Shown in pieces: positions 7,543 through 14,791 of a stretch of 64,000 nucleotides of DNA; positions within the stretch are counted from its first letter, which is position 1; each line of letters opens with the position of its first letter. The stretch is taken from NCBI GenBank assembly GCA_017396695.1, contig JAFQLC010000024.1, forward strand, positions 1-64,000. Reading direction: 5' to 3'. The notes beneath the pieces were generated by a model. That model worked only from the letters and a program-made list of their open reading frames with translations. It had not been told where the DNA came from and searched no databases. Source of the DNA: a bacterium. Lineage in GTDB: Bacteria > Cyanobacteriota > Vampirovibrionia > Gastranaerophilales > Gastranaerophilaceae. The position numbers and the translations under genes are program-made.

Positions 7543-8775
7543 ATGCGTATGCAAATTCAGGCTATAAAACCACATATTTTTCATCAACCACAAAGGATAT
7601 TTGCGCCAAAGCTCAAGCCTCTTCCTTGTGATACATTTTCTTTTTCGGGGCTTGAACCTCCAAAACCAAGGGTGATGACGTCAGAGCAAAAAGAACGATA
7701 TTTTAGGGAATGTGCTATAACTACGGCAGATAGGGTTTATAATCCTAAAGAGTTTTTAGTGTGGGCAGATAAAATTGACTACAAAAAGCTAATTGAAATA
7801 GCTCCTCCTGTTGCAAAATTTGATGGTATGCAAATTGAGGATTTTCTTGCATTTCACTACAAAAATGGCACGCAAGAATTTACAAAAGAGACTTTATCTT
7901 GCAAAAATCTTGAAAAACTTTTAGCCCAAGACCTCATAAGCCACAACGAATTATCTGGAATTTTAACCACATATCCTGCAACGAATAGAGCAATTGGCAA
8001 GCTTCCTGAAGGCTGGGGCGAAGGCAAGGAAAAATTCGATAAAGTAATAAATGCAATAAACAACATCACAAGAACAGTTGATGTGACTAGTGAAAATGCT
8101 TTCACGCCCTCAGAGATGACATATATTGTGAAATCTTTAACGGATGCGCTTGAAAAACCTGTTGTATGCCAGTATATTGATAATGGTGTGTTTGGACATG
8201 CAATTAAAATTGAAGTTAAAGGCGCAAAGCCAGTTGTGCTTAAAATGTTTAAAACCCCTCCTGCTTACGATAATGGTTATCACACGCATGGTGCAGGCGC
8301 AGAGCCACAAATTGGTTTTTATGCTCGTGCGCATAATCTTTCTAATTATGCAAAATTTCATTTTGGCCAAGTTGCAAACAAACACGACTTCGGTGCATTC
8401 TATGTTGCAGATTTTATTGATAAAATGCCAAGAATTGAGAAAAAAACCAAAATGGAAAAACTTGGACTTCATTTGATGTCTATTGGCGATATTGATGACA
8501 GTAATATGATAAATGGAAAAATTGTAGATTACGGCTCAAGTTCTTTTGTTGTTTCGCCAAGAGCATTTAAAGTGGCAGAAGAAATCGTTGAAAATACAAC
8601 AAGCTCAACTCCGTTTGGAATTAAAACAAAAAATGTTTCCGAATATTTATCTAATACATATAAAAATTTATCAGATATTGAAAAAATTGATTTTAGGGAA
8701 GCTGTTGATTTTATTGCTTTTCACGCAAAAGAATCTTATGGAAAAGAATATGAAATGTGGTTAAGGAATTTATAA
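7543..8775 (+). CDS. Tagged kinase-fold protein (DTFSFSG leader)
   Basis: About 410 residues from the ATG at 7543. This start is chosen because the leader then aligns with that of the phosphoglucomutase at 56304: FAPKLKPLPCDTFSFSG here, FIAPKLAPLAHDTFSFKG there. An ATG at 7513 and a TTG at 7483 are possible; none has a clear Shine-Dalgarno. The C-terminal half looks like a protein-kinase fold: Gly loop IDNGVFGHAIKI, beta-3 Lys in VVLKMFK, a Glu in AEPQIGFYARAHN, catalytic loop GDIDDSNMINGK (Asp then Asn at +5) and IVDYG as DFG equivalent. All key residues are present, so it may be active. It is not a canonical eukaryotic-type Hanks kinase. No Sec signal. Confidence 0.7.
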   Translation: MRMQIQAIKPHIFHQPQRIFAPKLKPLPCDTFSFSGLEPPKPRVMTSEQKERYFRECAITTADRVYNPKEFLVWADKIDYKKLIEIAPPVAKFDGMQIEDFLAFHYKNGTQEFTKETLSCKNLEKLLAQDLISHNELSGILTTYPATNRAIGKLPEGWGEGKEKFDKVINAINNITRTVDVTSENAFTPSEMTYIVKSLTDALEKPVVCQYIDNGVFGHAIKIEVKGAKPVVLKMFKTPPAYDNGYHTHGAGAEPQIGFYARAHNLSNYAKFHFGQVANKHDFGAFYVADFIDKMPRIEKKTKMEKLGLHLMSIGDIDDSNMINGKIVDYGSSSFVVSPRAFKVAEEIVENTTSSTPFGIKTKNVSEYLSNTYKNLSDIEKIDFREAVDFIAFHAKESYGKEYEMWLRNL

Positions 8776-8777
8776 GA

Positions 8778-9200
8778 CTATAATTTAAAAGTTATATTTC
8801 TTTTTCTTGCCAATTTAACATATTTTGTACCATCTTTTATGCATTTAGATTTTCGCCCATAACCACTTTTTGTAATTTTATATTTTTCTCCAAGATATAA
8901 ATTTAAAATCCAGTAAATATCCCCACCTCTTACTGCATATTGGCCAGCGCTATTTAGCTCGCATTCGTATTTTAAATCTTCTCCCCTGAATTGTTTTATG
9001 CTTGTTTTTGCGCCTGTTTTTTTATTGATAGTGTAGAATTCGCATTCTCTATAACTATTACATGATACATAATCTTGGTGCTTTATATTTATGAAAAAAT
9101 CAGGAATTGTAAAAATCAAACCAATAATCACCAAAACCAAATAGCAACCAATGTGCCGTCCGTATCTTGTCCTTATAAATCTTCTATACATGTATGCCAT
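8778..9200 (-). CDS. Small membrane-anchored Cys-containing protein, paralogue 2
   Basis: 140 residues. Basic N-terminus (YRRFIRTRYGR), one transmembrane segment (about residues 18-36, CYLVLVIIGLIFTIPDFF), then an extracytoplasmic domain with DYVSCN, CEFY, LKYECE and SKC. It aligns with the protein at 1109-1528 from the membrane segment to the C-terminus. It lies tail-to-tail with the kinase-fold gene ending at 8775 (two-base gap) and divergent from the next kinase-fold gene at 9276. TATAAT sits six bases before the ATG, as for the paralogue. Function unknown. Confidence 0.75.
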   Translation of the reverse strand: MAYMYRRFIRTRYGRHIGCYLVLVIIGLIFTIPDFFINIKHQDYVSCNSYRECEFYTINKKTGAKTSIKQFRGEDLKYECELNSAGQYAVRGGDIYWILNLYLGEKYKITKSGYGRKSKCIKDGTKYVKLARKRNITFKL

Positions 9201-9212
9201 ATAATCATTATA
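9198..9212 (-). promoter_or_regulatory. -10 box placed for a leaderless start
   Basis: On the minus strand TATAAT (9212-9207), six bases, then ATG at 9200. Same geometry as the paralogous gene at 1528. Confidence 0.45.
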
Positions 9213-9275
9213 TTTAATTGAGTTACATGTGGCAAAAAAAATTTTTAGATGTTTTGTATAGCAAAGAGGTAAACA

Positions 9276-10421
9276 ATGAAAATTCTAGCTATTCGAAACT
9301 ATTTAACAACACCAAAATTTCAAAAAAATAATAATCCAAATTTTATAAAACCAATTGCTATGAAGGCAGACACGGTGTCATTTGCGGGTAAAATAAATGT
9401 CGTAACTTTATCTGGCGATGAATTAGCTCTTGAGGCCAAAAATTCTAAACTTGCAAGAAGAATAGGAATTTGTGCTCCCGAAGTTAAATCTGATGGAACG
9501 TATCAAACACAAGGAAAAAACGCAGATTTTGCAAGTAATCCAATTACTAAATCGCACCTAAAAAATGTCTTTAAAAGCATTGCTTTAATGGAGGAAAACG
9601 GAATTTACCATGGTGACATCGAGCAGAAGCACTTGTTCTATGACCGCAAAGGAAAAGTTCAATTTGATTCTTTCAGATTTGGCGAAATAAAATCACAAAA
9701 TAAAGATAAATATAATGCAAGAATTGCATACCTTCTTTCGGAAGGTCAAGGTCTTGCTAATTTGTATGACTATGAAAACCACTGTATTGGTGAATATTTA
9801 AGGCAAATTGGAAGTCCTCAAAAAGAAAAAGAATTTATTAGAGAATATTTAATTGAATCATCTCAACTTCACGAAAAAATGAGCAAAAGCCCTAAAATTT
9901 CTGACACTCATTTTGAAGAACTGCAAGCAAAATTATATCAAAATCCAGATGATGACATTGTGGAGCTTGTAAAAGATAGAATTAACTTTAAGCACACAGA
10001 AAGAATGGCTTTCACAAATTGGGACGAAAGCGCAAGCGGTTCTTCCGGCAGTGTTTTAGATGAACCAAAAGCACTTTTGGGTGTTAATCTATATTTTAGA
10101 GCTTGGTTGGAATCACTTAAATATATACAAAAGATTGAAGAAATCAAAACTAGAACTCAAGATAAAGATAAGCTTGAACTTTTGAATTATTTTGAACAAT
10201 ATGCTCGCCACACGGAAAAAAATTATGAAGGCTCAATTTATGGTATGGCAACATGGCGCTTGAGCGAAAAAAACCCAAATAACGTGCTTTTTAAATATAC
10301 AAGTAAAGAAAAATTAAAAGAATTTGAAGAAAAATATCAAGAAATAAAAAACACTGACGATATTAAACTTAAGTGTAACAAGGTTGGTTTAATCAAAAGA
10401 TTTTATAATAATATAAATTAA
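9276..10421 (+). CDS. Tagged kinase-like protein, possibly catalytically dead
   Basis: 381 residues; ATG at 9276 with AGAGGT upstream. The leader (residues 1-38) ends MKADTVSFAG, a variant of the shared tag. A kinase-like catalytic-loop region follows at about residue 108: NGIYHGDIEQKHLFYD, then QFDSFRFGE in the DFG region. The Asn expected five residues after the catalytic Asp is His, and I see no convincing Gly loop or beta-3 Lys, so this may be a pseudokinase or a distant kinase fold. The C-terminal 200 residues are helical and charged, with no recognised family. No Sec signal. Confidence 0.6.
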   Translation: MKILAIRNYLTTPKFQKNNNPNFIKPIAMKADTVSFAGKINVVTLSGDELALEAKNSKLARRIGICAPEVKSDGTYQTQGKNADFASNPITKSHLKNVFKSIALMEENGIYHGDIEQKHLFYDRKGKVQFDSFRFGEIKSQNKDKYNARIAYLLSEGQGLANLYDYENHCIGEYLRQIGSPQKEKEFIREYLIESSQLHEKMSKSPKISDTHFEELQAKLYQNPDDDIVELVKDRINFKHTERMAFTNWDESASGSSGSVLDEPKALLGVNLYFRAWLESLKYIQKIEEIKTRTQDKDKLELLNYFEQYARHTEKNYEGSIYGMATWRLSEKNPNNVLFKYTSKEKLKEFEEKYQEIKNTDDIKLKCNKVGLIKRFYNNIN

Positions 10422-10449
10422 TTTAACCATTTTCTCTTTGTGATAAAAT
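10422..10449 (+). promoter_or_regulatory. Promoter of the thioesterase gene
   Basis: TTTAAC, 16 bases, TAAAAT, with a TG two bases before the -10; the gene starts 19 bases downstream. Confidence 0.5.
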
Positions 10450-10467
10450 GTTTCTCGAGGAGATATT

Positions 10468-10953
10468 ATGAGAGTAATAAGCAAGCAAACAAGTTCTAAA
10501 ATGTGTTTTATATGCGGGCTTGAAAACCCAATTGGACTCAGACTTCCATTTTATAATATGGAAGATGGTTCCGTAATGACAAAATTTCAATATAAGGAAG
10601 AACACCAAAGTTTTCCTCAAAGAGTGCATGGTGGGCTAATTGGCACTTTGCTTGACGAGCTTGCATTTCGTGCCTATTGGGTAAAAGACGAATCTATGTT
10701 TGGCGTTACAATGTCTATGGAAACAAAATTTAGAAAACCTGTTCCATATTTCGAAGATATAATAGGCAAAGGTTACATAGTAAAGGATATGTCTAAATTT
10801 TATGTTGCAGAAGTTTCGCTATCTGATATTGAAGGAAATGTTTTAGCAAATGGCACTGTTAAATATATTAAAATGCCTTTTGATAAAATTGCTGATGCAG
10901 ATGTTCATAAAGAAGTGCTTTTGCGCACTAGCGATAATGTTTCTGAAATTTAG
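10468..10953 (+). CDS. Hotdog-fold acyl-CoA thioesterase (PaaI/4HBT family)
   Basis: 161 residues with a very good ribosome site (GAGGAGAT before the ATG). The hotdog signature is QRVHGGLIGTLLDELAFRA (about residues 51-69), where HGG and Asp/Glu are the conserved PaaI-type positions, followed by MSMETKFRKPVP, a typical second strand. An N-terminal CFICGLENPIGLRL motif is seen in a subset of PaaI proteins. It probably hydrolyses an acyl-CoA; the substrate cannot be told. It is flanked by tagged hypothetical genes and has its own promoter. Confidence 0.85.
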   Translation: MRVISKQTSSKMCFICGLENPIGLRLPFYNMEDGSVMTKFQYKEEHQSFPQRVHGGLIGTLLDELAFRAYWVKDESMFGVTMSMETKFRKPVPYFEDIIGKGYIVKDMSKFYVAEVSLSDIEGNVLANGTVKYIKMPFDKIADADVHKEVLLRTSDNVSEI

Positions 10954-10954
10954 T

Positions 10955-12460
10955 TTAATTCAATTGCGCTTTTCGACTTTGCAAAAATTCCATGTTTCCA
11001 GCATATTCAAGTTGGTCAATGCAGGCTATTTGCTTGCCATTTAAACCTGCGCTTCCCCCAATGTATTTTATTTTGCCTAAATTTTCTAAAGCACAATGAC
11101 CAAAGCAGCTCATACTTCCACCAACGTATTCTAATTCGCCAAGGTCTGTTATTTTTGCATCATATAAATTTAAATTTCCGCCAATTTTTTCAATTTTATC
11201 AATTTTAGTTAATTGATTGTCTGAAAAATCTGCGTTGCCTTTAATTTCTCTAATATTATATGTAGTGTCAAATTTATAGCCCCTGAAGCTTGCATCGCCA
11301 TCAATTACTTCGATTTTTGAGATTAATTCTTTTGCACTTACGCCATATTTTTTGAAATAGTCTAAATATTCAGGGTTGCAATCGAAATTCTTAACTTCAT
11401 ATAATCCGCTTTCAAGTTTTTTTGGTTCTAGCCCCATATGCTCCATTATTGTTTCCCAATCACAAGATTTGATTGCTGCTGGGGCTTTATTCCAAAGGTC
11501 GTTCGCCTTTTTTGCCATTCTAAAACCATAGTTGAATTTGCTATCATCCATAATTTTAAAATTATGTTCTTTTATAAATTCTTCCATAATTGGCGCATAT
11601 TTATATGGGATATGAAAATCGTTTTTCTTGCCTTGGACATCAAAAATTTGCCCCCAGCACATTCTAACGCCAAGCTTTGCTTCGTTTGATTTTTGGCAAA
11701 TATAGAATTTGTTTTCTGCAAGAGCATCTCGTGCTTTATAGTCTTCTGTTGTGCACCATAGGTCACTACTTAATGCTTTTAATTTTTTAATATTTTGTTC
11801 ATAATTTTCAGGGTCATCTAATTTAGACGGAATTGCAATCCAAAAAATTTCTTTAGAATCTTTGTCTATTCCGAGTTTTTCTTTTTCTTCGTTTATATAT
11901 TTTATTTTTAAATTATCTTTATATTGCCTTGCAAAATCAAAACCAGATTTTGTGTAATTTCTATTTTTTGCAATTTTTGCTTCAATTTCTTCTATAGTTT
12001 TTTCAAATGTTTCTTTATCAAATTCGGCAGGCTCTCTTATGTAATCATATTCTAAATCTTTTGTTATAGATTGTAAGACTATAAGCCCTAGACTTGGGTT
12101 TTTTGAATATTTGCTTTTTGGCGAAAATAACACTTCTTTCCAATCTTCAAGAATTCTTTTTTTGCTGTCTGTTCTATGATTAATTGGATCTGGCACGCAT
12201 TCAAGCTTTTTATCGTTTAAAATTTTATCAATTTCTGTTTTTGCCCAAGCATCTAGTTCTTCTTGATTTTTAAATTTTTCAATTGGCGCTTTGAATTTTT
12301 CAACTGCGCTTAGTGAAAACCCGTCAAGTTTAGATTTTTTAAACGCTTCTCCGCAAAAACTTATTGTGTCACATTTTAGTGGCGCAAGCGAACTTGGTCT
12401 TGTGCTTGTCACAGGTTTTTTGTAATTTAAATTTATTCCACAAAAAGAAATACTAACCAT
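10955..12460 (-). CDS. Tagged protein with C-terminal repeats (DTISFCG leader)
   Basis: About 501 residues from the ATG at 12460; the longer TTG reading lacks support. The leader (residues 1-37) ends LAPLKCDTISFCG, the shared tag. The middle (about 60-370) is Lys/Glu-rich and unrecognised. The C-terminal 130 residues hold irregular 20-22-residue repeats of the form (I/L)xxIGGxLxLxxxxIxxLGxLExxGG: IREIKGNADF, IEKIGGNLNLYDAKITDLGE, LEYVGGSMSCFG, IKYIGGSAGLNG, LEYAGN. This suggests a leucine-rich-repeat-like beta solenoid, often a binding module. It is convergent with the thioesterase gene, one base apart. No Sec signal. Confidence 0.65.
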   Translation of the reverse strand: MVSISFCGINLNYKKPVTSTRPSSLAPLKCDTISFCGEAFKKSKLDGFSLSAVEKFKAPIEKFKNQEELDAWAKTEIDKILNDKKLECVPDPINHRTDSKKRILEDWKEVLFSPKSKYSKNPSLGLIVLQSITKDLEYDYIREPAEFDKETFEKTIEEIEAKIAKNRNYTKSGFDFARQYKDNLKIKYINEEKEKLGIDKDSKEIFWIAIPSKLDDPENYEQNIKKLKALSSDLWCTTEDYKARDALAENKFYICQKSNEAKLGVRMCWGQIFDVQGKKNDFHIPYKYAPIMEEFIKEHNFKIMDDSKFNYGFRMAKKANDLWNKAPAAIKSCDWETIMEHMGLEPKKLESGLYEVKNFDCNPEYLDYFKKYGVSAKELISKIEVIDGDASFRGYKFDTTYNIREIKGNADFSDNQLTKIDKIEKIGGNLNLYDAKITDLGELEYVGGSMSCFGHCALENLGKIKYIGGSAGLNGKQIACIDQLEYAGNMEFLQSRKAQLN

Positions 12461-12577
12461 ACACTTATATAAAGTGTTTTTCTTTCTTAAAATTGCTACA
12501 TTTCTTAACAAAACTCAAAATACTATCGAAGTTTTCAGCTCAATATGTTATAAATAATAATATTGCGAGGTGTGGTT

Positions 12578-13141
12578 ATGAAAAAAGTTTTAGTTGTGTC
12601 ATCTAGTCCAAGACGTGACGGGAATTCAGATTCTCTTGCGAATGAATTTGCAAGAGGTGCAGAAGATGTAGGCTGCGTTGTCGAGAAGATTTTTCTTGCT
12701 GATTACAATATTAATTATTGCACTGGGTGCGGGGTTTGTTTTTCTTGCAAAAGATGTTTTCAACACGACGATATGTCGTTTCTATTAAATAAAATGGTAG
12801 AAGCTGATACCATTGTGCTTGTAACTCCTGTATATTTTTACAACATGTCAGCGCAATTAAAAACATTTATAGATAGATGCTGTCCAAGATATAAAGAAAT
12901 GACAAATAAAGAGTTTTACTATATCTTAACCCAAGGCGAAATGGAAGAATATCTCATGGATAGAGCGGTTACTGCCCTTAGAAGTTTTTCTGTTAACTGT
13001 CTCTGTGGAACAGTTGAAAAGGGAATTTTAAGAGCGGTTGGTGTTTACACGCTTGGCGAAATTGAAAAAACAAAATATCTCAAACAAGCATATCTTATGG
13101 GACAAGGCTGCGCAGAAAGAATACTAACAAGAATTGAATAA
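12578..13141 (+). CDS. Flavodoxin-fold NAD(P)H-dependent FMN oxidoreductase
   Basis: 187 residues from the ATG at 12578 (GAGGT seven bases upstream). It shows the NADPH-dependent FMN reductase/flavodoxin_2 pattern: KKVLVVSSSPRRDGNSD (phosphate-binding loop for FMN), then a ferredoxin-like cluster of cysteines YCTGCGVCFSCKRCF, and TPVYFYNMSAQLKTFIDRC, the conserved TPVY flavin-contact loop. The CxxCxxCxxCxxC arrangement is common in the iron-sulfur flavoprotein relatives, so an Fe-S cluster is possible. Substrate unknown. Divergent from the tagged repeat protein. Confidence 0.85.
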   Translation: MKKVLVVSSSPRRDGNSDSLANEFARGAEDVGCVVEKIFLADYNINYCTGCGVCFSCKRCFQHDDMSFLLNKMVEADTIVLVTPVYFYNMSAQLKTFIDRCCPRYKEMTNKEFYYILTQGEMEEYLMDRAVTALRSFSVNCLCGTVEKGILRAVGVYTLGEIEKTKYLKQAYLMGQGCAERILTRIE

Positions 13142-13221
13142 GTTATTGGTAGAATTTATTAATTGCTGAGAATTTCTTCTGAATTATTTTGTGATTTGCT
13201 GATATTTGGACGGTCTAGTTT

Positions 13222-13785
13222 TTATTTTGTTTTTGCTTTTAATAATTCAAGCATATTGATAAATTCTTTTTCCGTCAATATGGTTTCTTCCTTATTTTGC
13301 AATCCAATTGAGTGCGTAAGAGTTTTTCCATCTGTAGCGGCGATTGCTTTTCTAAACAATGAATCCTTTTTGAATTTAGCATCGTATGCTCTTTTTAAGA
13401 GCTCTTGATAATCTTCGGAAAACCTATCCAGGGTTTTTCCGTTCCAATGTAGCGTTTTCCCGTCAAATCCCGTTTCTTTTAATGTTGTCCCTGCGATTTT
13501 AGCATCTTTGCCAACCATTTTGCATATTTTCTTCTGTAGTTTTTGGTCAGGTGTTTTTAGCGACTGCAAAAAACCTTCCATGGAATTTATTTTAATTCCG
13601 TCTAATTCAAATTTTGACTTGTGGAAATTACTTAAGACGTTGCTTGGAAATGCACCTTTTGAATGTATATCTATTATTGAACTTTCAAAAACATCTTTTT
13701 TTAACGTCTGATTAGCTCCCAAAATAGTACTTTTTATGGGTGCTAAAAAGTTTTGTGTAATACTGTGAAAAGATATTTTATTCAT
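13222..13785 (-). CDS. NADAR-like domain protein (YbiA/DUF1768 type)
   Basis: 187 residues. After a 30-residue polar leader, the protein shows HSKGAFPSNVLSNF, then SMEGFLQSLK, GKTLHWNGKTLDRFSEDYQ and KTLTHSIGLQNKEETILTE, a set I recognise as the NADAR subfamily (SNF near the start, SxEgxxQ core). Family members act on ADP-ribosylated or riboside substrates, including removal of ADP-ribose from guanine in DarT-type systems; the activity here is inference. No DarT-like toxin is visible beside it. It starts three bases after the stop of the gene at 13789, so the two are cotranscribed. The N-terminus lacks the full DTxSFxG tag but also lacks a Sec signal. Confidence 0.6.
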   Translation of the reverse strand: MNKISFHSITQNFLAPIKSTILGANQTLKKDVFESSIIDIHSKGAFPSNVLSNFHKSKFELDGIKINSMEGFLQSLKTPDQKLQKKICKMVGKDAKIAGTTLKETGFDGKTLHWNGKTLDRFSEDYQELLKRAYDAKFKKDSLFRKAIAATDGKTLTHSIGLQNKEETILTEKEFINMLELLKAKTK

Positions 13786-13788
13786 TTA

Positions 13789-14175
13789 TTATTTAGCCTT
13801 TGAGACTACTACACATCTATCGGTATTGCCTATTTGAATAATATCTACAATTGTTCTTCCAGATTCTTGGTTGATTTTTTTAATGTCGTATCTATCTGTG
13901 TATGCTTTAAGGGTACATTGAAATTTATAACCACTACCTGCAAAATCCGTTAAGTCTGTTGCAATAAATTCAGATGTATTTGCAACTGCATTATCAAGAA
14001 TTTTGTACATCTCATCTTGCGTGGTTGCTTTTTTTAGATTGCTAATTATATTTTCTATGTATCTTGGTGTTTCATTCATTTTTGCACCCCTAGAAGTAAA
14101 GGTTAAATTTTTATTTGTTTGAATATTGTGGCCTTTGCAGAGATTACTTAAACTATTATTAACAACTTGCATCAT
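13789..14175 (-). CDS. Small tagged hypothetical protein upstream of the NADAR gene
   Basis: 128 residues; ATG at 14175 with AAAGG seven bases upstream (a second ATG follows directly). Leader residues 1-30 are polar and end NLTFTSRG, a weaker form of the shared tag. The rest alternates helix and strand (RYIENIISNLKKATTQDEMY; GYKFQCTLKAYTDRYDIKK; TIVDIIQIGNTDRCVVVSKAK) with no recognised family. Its stop is three bases before the NADAR-like start, so it may be its partner or chaperone. An HLR1-like repeat lies 72 bases upstream. Confidence 0.6.
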   Translation of the reverse strand: MMQVVNNSLSNLCKGHNIQTNKNLTFTSRGAKMNETPRYIENIISNLKKATTQDEMYKILDNAVANTSEFIATDLTDFAGSGYKFQCTLKAYTDRYDIKKINQESGRTIVDIIQIGNTDRCVVVSKAK

Positions 14176-14246
14176 TTTTCAACCTTTGTTCGAAGTATAT
14201 GTTATTAAAAAACAATCAAAAACAAACTTGCTTAAAAAATCGATAT

Positions 14247-14264
14247 TGTTAAGAATATGTAACA
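14247..14264 (-). promoter_or_regulatory. HLR1-like direct repeat (spacing variant)
   Basis: Plus strand reads TGTTAAG, four bases, TGTAACA. As HLR1 on the minus strand it is GTTACATA, three bases, TTAACAAT: one mismatch and one extra spacer base. It lies in the gap upstream of the gene that starts at 14175. Confidence 0.35.
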
Positions 14265-14312
14265 TTACTGAGGACTAACAACATTGTTTGTTTTGTTAAG
14301 GGTTTATTTATT

Positions 14313-14747
14313 TTATGCAAAACTTCTATCTTCGAATGAGCTAGAGGCTTCTCGCAAGTTGTTTTTTATTCTTTCGGCAAGATTTTCGCTTGAAAGAATT
14401 TTTAAAATCTCTTTTTTGTTTCCCAGCTTCATTGCAAAATTGGCATTGCTTTTCCCAGATTTGCTTGGAACGTCAAGTTCTAGGCGTTTAAGGGTTTTGT
14501 CGTCTTTATAGTTTGCATAAACAATTTTGATTGATGCTTCACCAATGTTTAGGGTTTTATCGTAATCGGCAAGTTTTTCAACAACAGGTGCAAAATCACC
14601 ATACTCTGCAACTTCTCTTTCTGCGCGTTGGGCTAATTTATTTATTCCACTTTGAATTGCATCTTCCATGGGTTCTTTTCCTTTACTTTTGCCGTCAAAA
14701 GACAGATTATTAACTCGTGCAAATTTGTTATTTGGAATTCGGTTCAT
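14313..14747 (-). CDS. Small tagged hypothetical protein (NNLSFDG leader)
   Basis: 144 residues; ATG at 14747 preceded by TAGGAG. A short leader (residues 1-20) ends NNLSFDGK, matching the end of the shared tag. The rest is mainly helical (EDAIQSGINKLAQRAEREVAEYG) plus a beta-rich middle (NIGEASIKIVYANYKDD, KRLELDVPSKSGKSNANFAMKLG), with a helical C-terminus. No family recognised. It lies 44 bases after the stop of the 1710-aa protein gene on the same strand and could be a partner or immunity-like protein; that is inference from position. Confidence 0.55.
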   Translation of the reverse strand: MNRIPNNKFARVNNLSFDGKSKGKEPMEDAIQSGINKLAQRAEREVAEYGDFAPVVEKLADYDKTLNIGEASIKIVYANYKDDKTLKRLELDVPSKSGKSNANFAMKLGNKKEILKILSSENLAERIKNNLREASSSFEDRSFA

Positions 14748-14791
14748 TGTGTACTCCTAGTAAATTAATAATAACATATTAATGTTGTTTT

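Noticed and set aside
12560-13400. Insertion sequence or phage remnant next to the NADAR-like gene
   Set aside because: No transposase, inverted repeats or integrase seen; base composition is like the surroundings.
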